NCBI GenBank assembly: GCA_037445085.1 | Contig: JBBILG010000015.1 | Coordinates: 1 to 25,246, forward strand | Length of the DNA stretch: 25,246 nucleotides | Source: JBBILG01 sp037445085 | Lineage (GTDB): Bacteria > Pseudomonadota > Gammaproteobacteria > Burkholderiales > Methylophilaceae | Reading direction: 5' to 3' | In this document: one piece after another, positions 7,218 to 14,214 of the stretch | Layout of the letters: each line of letters starts with the position of its first letter | How positions within the stretch are numbered: the stretch's first letter is position 1 | Notes under the pieces: generated by a model | Seen by the model: only the letters and a program-made list of their open reading frames with translations | Databases searched by the model: none | Told to the model about the DNA's origin: nothing | Translations under genes and position numbers: made by a program

Positions 7218-8358
7218 CTATTCCTTGATGAGCAGGTTTTCCAGGGTACGCCGGTAGCTGTCCTTAAGCGGTTCGATGTCCGCCACGGCCACGCATTCGT
7301 TGAGCTTGTGGATGGTGGCGTTGAGCGGACCGAACTCGACCACCTGTGGGCAGATGTCGGCGATGAAGCGCCCGTCCGAGGTGCCGCCGGTGGTGGAAAG
7401 CTCCGGGGTCACGCCGAAGGAGTCCTCGATGGCCCGGCTGATCGACTCCACCAGTTCGCCTCTGGAGGTCAGGTAGGGTTTGCCCGATTNNNNNNNNNNC
7501 CCAGGCGATGTCATAGTCCAGCCCGTGGCTGTCGAGGATGGCATGCACGCGCTCGCGCAGGCTCTGTTCCGTGCTGGCGGTACAGTAGCGGAAGTTGAAC
7601 AGGATTTCGACGTGGCCGGGCACCACGTTGGTCGCCCCGGTGCCGCCGTGGATGTTGGACACCTGGAACGAGGTGGGCGGGAAGTATTCGTTGCCTTCGT
7701 CCCACACCGTCCGTGCCAGTTCCGCCAGCGCGGGAGCCGCCATATGGATGGGGTTCCTGACCAGATGGGGATATGCGATGTGGCCTTGCACGCCCTTCAC
7801 CACGAGCCTGCCGGAGAGCGAGCCGCGGCGGCCGTTCTTGATCATGTCGCCCACCACCCGGTTGGAGGTGGGCTCGCCGACGATGCAGTAGTCCAGCGTC
7901 TCGCCGCGCGCCTTGATCGCCTCCACCACTTTCACCGTGCCGTCCACCGCGACCCCTTCTTCGTCCGAAGTGATGAGCAGGCCGATGGCGCCGGGGTGGT
8001 CGGGGTATGCGCCGAGGAATTCCTCCAGCGCCACGATGAAGGCGGCAATCGACGTCTTCATGTCCGCCGCGCCGCGGCCGTACAGCATGCCGTCGCGCAG
8101 GGTAGGGGTAAAAGGCTCGCTCAGCCATTGTTCGACCGGGCCGCTGGGCACCACGTCGGTATGGCCGGCAAACGCCACGAGGGGCCTGGCCGTGCCACGC
8201 TGCGCCCAGAAGTTGTCGACGTTGCCGAAGCGCATGCGCTCGACCGCGAAGCCGAGCTTTTCCAGGCGGGCGATGAGGATTTCCTGGCAGCCGGCGTCAT
8301 CCGGGGTGAGCGAGCGGCGGGCGATCAGTTGTTGGGCGAGGTCGAGCGTTGCGGTCAT
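7218..8358 (-). CDS. dapE: Succinyl-diaminopimelate desuccinylase, interrupted by an assembly gap
   Basis: Zinc M20-family hydrolase that converts N-succinyl-LL-diaminopimelate to LL-diaminopimelate and succinate in lysine and peptidoglycan precursor synthesis. Seen: FAGHTDVVPSG with His66 and Asp68, YGRGAADMKTS with Asp99, SDEEG (catalytic/metal Glu at 133-134), VGEPTS, then beyond the gap GGTSDGRF and FGPLNATIHKLNECV. The 10-N gap (7490-7499) sits just after DIAW and before SGKPYLTSRGEL; the two halves are in different frames as written, but would be in frame if the number of missing bases were a multiple of three, so I read one intact gene. Start ATG at 8358 overlaps the yffB stop as ATGA, indicating translational coupling; an in-frame ATG at 8364 is less likely. 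Confidence 0.94.
7490..7499. other. Assembly gap (10 N) inside dapE
   Basis: Ten Ns replace sequence between the codons for W and for SGKPY of DapE. With exactly ten bases the frame breaks; with zero or a multiple of three missing bases it is restored. The run is therefore a placeholder, not a measured length. Confidence 0.95.
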
Positions 8359-8702
8359 TTGCACAGGCTTTCGTATTCGGTCTCGGTGAAGCCGGCGGCC
8401 AGCACGCGGCCGTCACGCTCCAGTACCGGGCGCCGGATGACATTGGGCTTTTCCAGCAGCAGCGCCAGTGCCGAGGCGTCGTCCCTGATGGCGGCCTTCA
8501 CCTGGTCCGGCAACTGGGCCCAGGTGGGGCCGGTTTTCTTGAGCAGCTTCTGCCAGCCGACCTGCCGCAGCCAGGCGGCGATCATGTCCCGGCTCACGCC
8601 ATCCTTCCTGAAATCGTGGAACTGGTAGTCCACTCCGCGCGCTTCCAGAAAGGCGCGCGCCTTTTTCACCGTGCCGCAGTTGGGTATGCCATAGAGTTTC
8701 AT
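8355..8702 (-). CDS. yffB: ArsC/Spx-family thioredoxin-fold protein (YffB)
   Basis: Small ArsC-like protein of 115 aa. It starts MKLYGIPNCGTVKKARAFLE, with a single active-site-like Cys9 in the P-N-C-x-T context, then VDYQFHDFRKDG, WLRQVGWQKLLKKTGPTWAQL and KPNVIRRPVL (the RPVL/cis-Pro block near the C-terminus). In E. coli yffB also lies directly upstream of dapE, and the same order here with an ATGA overlap supports the name. Family members resemble arsenate reductase but usually lack demonstrated arsenate activity; a glutathione-dependent thiol role has been proposed. ATG 8702 begins the conserved beta strand; ATG at 8708 two codons earlier is possible. No good ribosome site is seen before either. 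Confidence 0.9.
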   Translation of the reverse strand: MKLYGIPNCGTVKKARAFLEARGVDYQFHDFRKDGVSRDMIAAWLRQVGWQKLLKKTGPTWAQLPDQVKAAIRDDASALALLLEKPNVIRRPVLERDGRVLAAGFTETEYESLCK

Positions 8703-8763
8703 GGACATGATGCAATGAAGCGTCGCGAGCGCAGCCGGCAAAGTATTGCCAAGCGCAGCAGGT

Positions 8764-9591
8764 TCATACGCCGCGCAGCAGCTCGTTGATGCCGACTTTC
8801 GACAGGGTCTTCTCGTCCACCTTTTTCACGATGACGGCGCAATACAGGCTGTGGCTGCCATCCTTGGCGGGCAGGTTGCCGCTCACCACCACCGATCCCG
8901 CCGGCACGCGGCCGTAGTGGATCTCGCCCGTTTCGCGGTCGTAGATGCGGGTGCTCTGGCCGATGTACACGCCCATGGAGATGACGCAGTGGTCTTCCAC
9001 CACCACGCCTTCCACCACCTCGGAGCGGGCGCCGATGAAGCAGTTGTCGCCGATGATGGTGGGGCCGGCCTGTAACGGCTCCAGCACGCCGCCGATGCCG
9101 ACGCCGCCGGACAAGTGCACGTTCTTGCCGATCTGCGCGCAGGAGCCGACGGTGGCCCAGGTGTCGACCATGGTGCCTTCATCGACATAGGCGCCGATGT
9201 TGACGTAGGAAGGCATCAGCACCACGTTCCGGCCGATGAAAGAGCCGCGGCGCACGAAGGCGGGCGGCGCCACGCGATAGCCGCCGGCCTTGAAGTCGGC
9301 CTCGGAGAAGTGCGCGAACTTGGAAGGCACCTTGTCGTAGAAATGGGTGAAGCCGGCACCGGACATCCGGTTGTCTTCCAGGCGGAACGACAGCAGCACG
9401 GCCTTCTTGATCCACTGGTGGGTTTCCCATTCCTGGGTGCCCGGCTTGCGGGTCGCCACGCGCAGGCGGCCGGCGTTGAGTTCCTCCAGCACGGCGAACA
9501 CGGCATCCTTGACGGCCTTGTCGTGGTTGGCGGGAGTGATGTCGGCGCGCTTCTCGAAGGCGTCCTCGATGATGGCTTGCAGTGGCTGCAT
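8764..9591 (-). CDS. dapD: 2,3,4,5-tetrahydropyridine-2,6-dicarboxylate N-succinyltransferase
   Basis: Transfers succinyl from succinyl-CoA to tetrahydrodipicolinate, the step that opens the succinylase branch of diaminopimelate synthesis; DapE downstream removes the succinyl group. The 275-aa length is exactly family-typical. Seen: an N-terminal helical domain (MQPLQAIIEDAFEKRADITP, WIKKAVLLSFRL), then a left-handed beta-helix of hexapeptide repeats from about residue 105 (RRGSFIGRNVVLMPSYVNIGAYVDEGTMVDTWATVGSCAQIGKNVHLSGGVGIGG and similar), and the C-terminal GSHSLYCAVIVKKVDEKT. GAGGA-like ribosome site lies about 6 nt before ATG 9591. The trimer is cytoplasmic. It lies 32 nt after the unknown membrane-protein gene and about 55 nt before yffB, probably in one transcript. 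Confidence 0.97.
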   Translation of the reverse strand: MQPLQAIIEDAFEKRADITPANHDKAVKDAVFAVLEELNAGRLRVATRKPGTQEWETHQWIKKAVLLSFRLEDNRMSGAGFTHFYDKVPSKFAHFSEADFKAGGYRVAPPAFVRRGSFIGRNVVLMPSYVNIGAYVDEGTMVDTWATVGSCAQIGKNVHLSGGVGIGGVLEPLQAGPTIIGDNCFIGARSEVVEGVVVEDHCVISMGVYIGQSTRIYDRETGEIHYGRVPAGSVVVSGNLPAKDGSHSLYCAVIVKKVDEKTLSKVGINELLRGV

Positions 9592-9623
9592 GGCGATTCC
9601 TCAAGCTTGAAAAAGGGGCAATT

Positions 9624-10229
9624 TTACTTGGATAACGGTTTTTCGTCAGGTGCAAAATCCTTGCGGATGCGTTCCAGCTCGTTGCGCCAGCCTTGGGCGT
9701 CGCCGAATTCCAGGAAGCGGTCGTAGCGGGCATGCGTGCCCTGCAGACGGCCGGCGTGCTTGATCGGACACCAGTACTGTTCGGTGCGGCCGATGATCTC
9801 GCGCAGATAGGCGGTCAGCCCGTCGGCGTAGGAGCAATAGAAACAGTTGAACTTCTCCAGCAGGTTGAGGTAGCCCAGGCTGTTGCGGTCATGCAGCATG
9901 TAATCCCGGCGTCTGACACGCGGAATGCCATAGGCCGGGAAGCACACGGTCTGGTACAGCGTGGCGAACAGATCCAGCAGCAGCATGGGGAAGAACACCG
10001 CATAGATGAACGGTGCGGTGAGGAGGTGCTTGAGCTTCGCCCCCAGGATGTAGCGCGCCAGGCTCTGCCTGAACTGCCTGTGCTGCGCCAGCATCTCGCG
10101 CTCGAAGCGCACCTTGTGGCCTTCCAGCCGGTAGCGGAACTGCTCGCGCCGCTTGTCCAGCTCGGCTTCGAGTTCCTGCTGCAGCGCCTTCATGCGCGCG
10201 ATGATGTCGCTGATGTAGGGGTTTTGCAT
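9624..10229 (-). CDS. Conserved-looking protein of unknown function: coiled coil, one membrane segment, three cysteines
   Basis: I do not recognise a named family. The 201-aa product (start ATG 10229, with AGGA about 8 nt upstream) has a charged, helical N-terminus likely to form a coiled coil (residues 11-60, rich in E, R, Q), a hydrophobic segment at about 72-98 (APFIYAVFFPMLLLDLFATLY), a basic stretch GIPRVRRRDY, then FNCFYCSYADG with a CxxC at Cys129/Cys132 and a third Cys154 in QYWCPIKHAG. The C-x-x-C plus Cys/His (His158) could bind a metal or form a disulfide, but that is inference. Sequence composition matches its neighbours, with no sign of transfer. It starts 20 nt after a terminator-like hairpin and precedes dapD by 32 nt. 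An upstream in-frame ATG at 10259 is less likely as it lies within that hairpin. Confidence 0.8.
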   Translation of the reverse strand: MQNPYISDIIARMKALQQELEAELDKRREQFRYRLEGHKVRFEREMLAQHRQFRQSLARYILGAKLKHLLTAPFIYAVFFPMLLLDLFATLYQTVCFPAYGIPRVRRRDYMLHDRNSLGYLNLLEKFNCFYCSYADGLTAYLREIIGRTEQYWCPIKHAGRLQGTHARYDRFLEFGDAQGWRNELERIRKDFAPDEKPLSK

Positions 10230-10250
10230 GGCGGATCCTGAAAAATGCAA

Positions 10251-10271
10251 GGGGGGCAACCACCGCCCCCC
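10251..10271 (-). terminator. Rho-independent terminator after the M48 protease gene
   Basis: On the minus strand GGGGGGC, a 7-nt loop and GCCCCCC (10251-10257 pairs with 10265-10271) is followed by TTGCATTTTT. It lies 20-40 nt after the M48 stop and just before the ATG of the next gene, so it either ends the mnmC-to-M48 transcript or attenuates read-through. Confidence 0.55.
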
Positions 10272-10290
10272 GTGCCATAACTGTCACATG

Positions 10291-11130
10291 TTAGCGGGTT
10301 TTCGCCTTGGCCTCGTGATACAGCGGCATCACGCGCGGCACCATGGCCTGGATGTCGCGGGTGCGCGATTCCTCGGATGGGTGGGTGGAGAGCCATTCGG
10401 GCGGCTTGGCGCCGCCTTGGGCCATCATCTTCTGCCACAGAGTGACGGCGGCGTTGGGGTCGTAGCCGGCGCGGGCGGCGAGTTCCAGGCCGATGCGGTC
10501 GGCTTCGCGCTCGGCCTCGCGGCTGTTGGGCAGGGTCAGTGCCAGCGTGCCCACCGCGGCGGCGGCGGCGATGGAGCCCTGCCGCACGCGCTCGTCGTCG
10601 GAGAGGATGGCAGCCAGCACGGCCACGCCCACCACCCCGGCCTGCTGGGCATAGGCCATGGACATGCGCTCGCGGCCATGCTCGCGCAGGGCGTGGGCGA
10701 TCTCGTGGCCGATGACGGCGGCGAGTTCGTCGTCGGTGGTCTTGAGCTTTTCCATGAGCCCGGTGTAGACCATGATCTTGCCGCCGGGCATGCAGTAGGC
10801 GTTGAGCTGGTCGTTCTGCTCGACGTTGACTTCCCACTTCCAGTTGAGGGCATCCGGCCGGAACACCCCGGTCTGCGCGATCAGCCGGCCGGAGATGGCG
10901 CGCACGCGCTGTACCTGCTGCGTGTCGGTGTTGAGCACGTTTTTGGCCTTGGCTTTTTGCAGCATCTGCAGGTAGCTCTGCGCGGCCATGTGCTCCACCT
11001 GTTTTTCGGAGAGCATCATGTACTGCTTGCGCTCGATGCCGACGGCGCCGGGCTGGGTGGTCTGCACGGTGGCACAGCCGGCCAGCGCGAAAGTGGCGGC
11101 GGCGAGCAACGCGAAAATCAGCTTGGACAT
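10291..11130 (-). CDS. M48-family metallopeptidase, lipoprotein (LoiP/YcaL-like)
   Basis: Zinc endopeptidase predicted to be anchored in the envelope. The 279-aa product begins MSKLIFALLAAATFALAGC: a lipoprotein signal with lipobox LAGC and lipidated Cys19. Seen: NAYCMPGGKIMVYTGLM, the zinc motif HEIAH at residues 142-146, and NSREAEREADRIGLELAARAGYDP, whose REAEREAD provides the third zinc ligand and whose last part is the M48 signature; WLSTHPSEESRTRDIQ closes the domain. These match E. coli LoiP/YcaL and the outer-membrane quality-control proteases. CAGGAG lies 6 nt before ATG 11130, which is why I reject the longer frame starting at 11184. It is 55 nt downstream of pilU and likely the last gene of that run. 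Confidence 0.94.
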   Translation of the reverse strand: MSKLIFALLAAATFALAGCATVQTTQPGAVGIERKQYMMLSEKQVEHMAAQSYLQMLQKAKAKNVLNTDTQQVQRVRAISGRLIAQTGVFRPDALNWKWEVNVEQNDQLNAYCMPGGKIMVYTGLMEKLKTTDDELAAVIGHEIAHALREHGRERMSMAYAQQAGVVGVAVLAAILSDDERVRQGSIAAAAAVGTLALTLPNSREAEREADRIGLELAARAGYDPNAAVTLWQKMMAQGGAKPPEWLSTHPSEESRTRDIQAMVPRVMPLYHEAKAKTR

Positions 11131-11185
11131 GCCCGGCTCCTGTTGTCTGCAATGTGAAGGACGGTCTTTTTCATGAACGCGCACC

Positions 11186-12279
11186 TCAGAATCCCGTGCG
11201 CGCGCCCTCCGCGGTCAGCCGGATCTTGAGGGAGAGGTCGTTGCGCGAATCAGCGTTGCGCAGCGCGCTTTCCCCGGTGATGCGGCCGGCCTGGTAGAGG
11301 CGGAACAGCGACTGGTCGAAGGTGCACATGCCAATGTCGTTGTTGTCGGCCATGACTTCCTTGATTTCTTCGGTCTTGTTCTTGAGGATGAGGTCGGCGA
11401 TGTAGGGGATGTTGATCAGCACCTCGAAGGCGGCGACCCGCTTGTCCTGGGTGCCCGGCACCAGGCGTTGCGACACGATGGCGATGAGGTTGAGCGACAG
11501 CCCGAGTTGCAGGCCGGGCTTCTCGTCCTGCGGGAAGAAGGAGAGGATGCGCTCCAGCGCCTGGTTGGCGTTGTTGGCGTGCAGGGTGGCAAGGCACAGG
11601 TGGCCGGTTTCGGAGTAGGCGATGGCGTGTTTCATGGTTTCCCGGTCACGGATTTCGCCGATCAGGATGACGCTGGGCGCCTGGCGCATGGCGTTCTTCA
11701 GGCCATTCTCGAAAGAGAGTGTGTCGATGCCGATTTCGCGCTGGTCGACGACCGATCTTTTGTGGTGATGGATGAATTCGATGGGATCTTCCAGGGTGAG
11801 GATGTGCCCGGATTCGTTTTCGTTGCGGTGGTCGATCATGGCCGCCAGGGTGGTGGACTTGCCCGAGCCGGTGGCGCCGACCACCAGCACCAGCCCGCGC
11901 CGGCGCGTGACCAGTTCCTTGAGCACCTGCGGCAGGCCGAGCGCATCGATGGTGGGAATCNNNNNNNNNNGGTGATGCGGCGGATCACCATGGAGACTTC
12001 GCCGCGCTGCTTGAATACGTTGACGCGGAAGCGTCCGATGTCCCTGACGCCGAGCGCGAAATTCATCTCCAGGGTGCGCTCGAATTCGGTGATCTGCTCT
12101 TCCTTCATCAGCGCATAGGCGATTTCCCGTACCATGCCTGGCGCCATGACCTGGCTGTTGACCGGCATGGTGCGACCCTCGATCTCGATGTTGATCGGCG
12201 CGCCGGTACTGAAAAACAGGTCGGAGGCGTTTTTTTCAACCATGAACTTGAGGATGGGCTTGATGTCGAGTGCGGCCAT
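11186..12279 (-). CDS. pilU: PilU-like type IV pilus retraction ATPase, interrupted by an assembly gap
   Basis: Hexameric motor of the PilT/PilU family, which powers retraction of type IV pili. The start MAALDIKPILKFMVEKNASDLFFSTGAPINIEIEGR is the usual PilU opening, and FERTLEMNFALGVRDIGRFRVNVFKQRGEVSMVIRRI follows. After the 10-N gap (11961-11970) come IPTIDALGLPQ, Walker A GATGSGKST, the Asp box SGHILTLEDPIEF, VDQREIGIDT, Walker B SVILIGEIRD, the His box ETGHLCLATLHANNANQALERI, and the C-terminal MCTFDQSLFRLYQAGRIT. The sequence fits PilU better than PilT. The halves are in different frames across the gap as written; a missing length of 2, 5 or 8 bases would restore one gene. Notably pilT is not adjacent. 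Start ATG at 12279. Confidence 0.92.
11961..11970. other. Assembly gap (10 N) inside pilU
   Basis: Ten Ns lie between VIRRIT and IPTID of PilU. Frame is restored only if the missing length is 2 modulo 3, so the ten Ns are a placeholder. About one or two residues are probably absent from the consensus. Confidence 0.95.
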
Positions 12280-12316
12280 GGTGGGGGATCCGAATCGCGT
12301 TGTTGTCGGGAGAACT

Positions 12317-14203
12317 CTAGCACAGGTCGGCCGGATTTCCGCGGCCGGCGGGATGTTCGGCCCACATGCCGAGGTAGCACCGTTCGAGCTGGCGGGCGAA
12401 GCGGGCGGTGTCGAACAGCGGCATGCCGTCGCGGGTTTCATCCAGCCTGGCGCGCAACGCGCGCAGGCGGTCGGGCTGCCTGGCGAGCGCCAGGGCGAGG
12501 GCGCGGTAATCCTGCAATGAATGGGTGACCAGTTCCGCCATGCCGGCGGCGTGCAGCAGGCTGCCGGCAACGCGCGAAGCGAAGGTCCCGCCGGCGCAGG
12601 TGAGCACCGGCAGGCCCATCCACAGGGCATCGCTGGTGGTGGTGTGGGCGTTGTAGGGCAGGGTGTCGAGGAACAGGTCGGCGCAGCGGTGGCGCGCCAA
12701 GTGCTCGGCAACCGCCACGCGCGGGGCGAACACCAGGCGTTCGCCGCGGATGTCGCGTGCCTCGGCTTCGCGTAGCAGGTTGGCGCGCGCCCAGCGGTTG
12801 CATTCCAGCAGCCACAGCACGCTGCCTGGTACGGCGCGTAGCACTTCCATCCAGATGTCGAAGATCGCCGGGGTGATCTTGAAGGTCTGGTTGAAGCAGC
12901 ACAGCACCAGGCCTTCTTCCGGCAGGCCGCAGGCGGAGCGCGTGGGCACTTCCGCCACGGGCCGGCGGCTGTCGTTGGGCTGGTAGGTGTCGGGCAGCAG
13001 GACGAGCCGCTCGCGGTAGTGCATGGCCTGTTCCGGGGGCGTGATGAAGGCGTCGCTCAGCAGATAATCGACGAAAGGGGCCCCCATGCTGCCCGGATAG
13101 CCCAGCCAGTTGACTTGGATGGGCGCCGGGCGCAGCGCCAGGATGTCGCTGCGGCTGCTCTGGGTATAGCCGGTGAGATCGACCAGGATGTCGATGCCGT
13201 CGGCATGGATGCGGGCGGCGGCATCAGCCAGGCCCATGGCGCGGATGTCGAGGAAGTGGTCGAAGGCCCGCTGCCAGCGCAGGCGTTCTGGACTGCCGTC
13301 GTCCGGGCCGTAGGAGTAGGCGTGGAGGGTGAAACGGCTGCGGTCATGCCGCTCTATCAGCTCGGTGGCGAGCCAGGCGAGCGGATGGGCGCGGAAATCG
13401 GCGGACAGGTAGCCGATGTTGAGCCGGCTGCCGTCATGACGGCGATGCCGGAAAGCGGGGCGCTCGCTTTCCGCCGGTAGGGTGGCATAACGGTTGGCCA
13501 CCCAGTTCCGCGCACAGTGCAGTTGTTCCGCGGCGGTGGTGCCGGGCAGCGAGAGGAAGGCGAAGGGCGAAATCTGCGCGCGCGGTTCCTCGCGCACCAG
13601 GCGGCGGATTTCGGCGATTTCCGCATCCATGTCCGCCCAGTCGCAGACATGCTGGCGCTGGTGCAGCAGGTGCACGCGCGCGTGGTGCAGCCCGGGGTTG
13701 AGGTGCAGCGCCTCGCGGTAACAGGCGATGGCTTCATCCAGCCGGCCCAGTTCGCGCAGCGCATTGCCCAGGTTGTTGTGGCAGTCGGCGTGATGGGGGG
13801 CGAGCCGCAGTGCCGCCCGATAGCACTCGGCGGCTTCCTGCGGCCGCCCCAATGCACGCAGGGCATTGCCGAGGTTGTGGTGCGCCGCGAACTGGCCGGG
13901 GTCGTGCCCCAGACTGGCGCGGAACTGGGCGGCGGCATCGGCGTGCCTGCCCTGTGCCGCCAGTGCGTTGCCGAGTTGCAGCAGCACCTGCGGGTGTCCG
14001 GGGGCCAGCGCCAGCGCCGCACGGTAGCAGGCCTCGGCCTGGTCGGGGCGATGGAGGGCGAGCAGCAGGCCGCCCAGGTCGTAGTGCAGCTCGGGGTCGC
14101 GCGGGGCGAGCCGCAGCGCCTCGCGGTAGCCCGCCTCGGCTTCGGCGAGGCGGCCCGCCTGCTGGAGCTGGCGGGCTTGCTGGATAGGCGGCTGAGCTGA
14201 CAT
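12317..14203 (-). CDS. TPR protein with O-GlcNAc transferase-like (GT41) glycosyltransferase domain
   Basis: Predicted cytoplasmic glycosyltransferase of 628 aa. Residues about 5-170 hold five tetratricopeptide repeats (GRLAEAEAGYREALRLAPRDPE is the first), a protein-binding superhelix. From about residue 225 to the end lies an OGT/SPINDLY-type GT41 domain: LNIGYLSADFRAHPLAWL with His273 (aligned with the His of OGT's GNHPTSHL), VDLTGYT, PIQVNWLGYPGSMGAPFVDY, CCFNQTFKITP with Lys442 (the UDP-phosphate-binding Lys), and LDTLPYNAHTTTSDALWMGLPVLT with the HTTxxD block at 520. All the active-site blocks known from OGT are present, so it is likely active, but donor and target are unknown. Start ATG 14203 lies 11 nt after mnmC; the frame is open further upstream but only as an antisense-like shadow of mnmC. 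Confidence 0.9.
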   Translation of the reverse strand: MSAQPPIQQARQLQQAGRLAEAEAGYREALRLAPRDPELHYDLGGLLLALHRPDQAEACYRAALALAPGHPQVLLQLGNALAAQGRHADAAAQFRASLGHDPGQFAAHHNLGNALRALGRPQEAAECYRAALRLAPHHADCHNNLGNALRELGRLDEAIACYREALHLNPGLHHARVHLLHQRQHVCDWADMDAEIAEIRRLVREEPRAQISPFAFLSLPGTTAAEQLHCARNWVANRYATLPAESERPAFRHRRHDGSRLNIGYLSADFRAHPLAWLATELIERHDRSRFTLHAYSYGPDDGSPERLRWQRAFDHFLDIRAMGLADAAARIHADGIDILVDLTGYTQSSRSDILALRPAPIQVNWLGYPGSMGAPFVDYLLSDAFITPPEQAMHYRERLVLLPDTYQPNDSRRPVAEVPTRSACGLPEEGLVLCCFNQTFKITPAIFDIWMEVLRAVPGSVLWLLECNRWARANLLREAEARDIRGERLVFAPRVAVAEHLARHRCADLFLDTLPYNAHTTTSDALWMGLPVLTCAGGTFASRVAGSLLHAAGMAELVTHSLQDYRALALALARQPDRLRALRARLDETRDGMPLFDTARFARQLERCYLGMWAEHPAGRGNPADLC

Positions 14204-14214
14204 CGTGGGCGATT

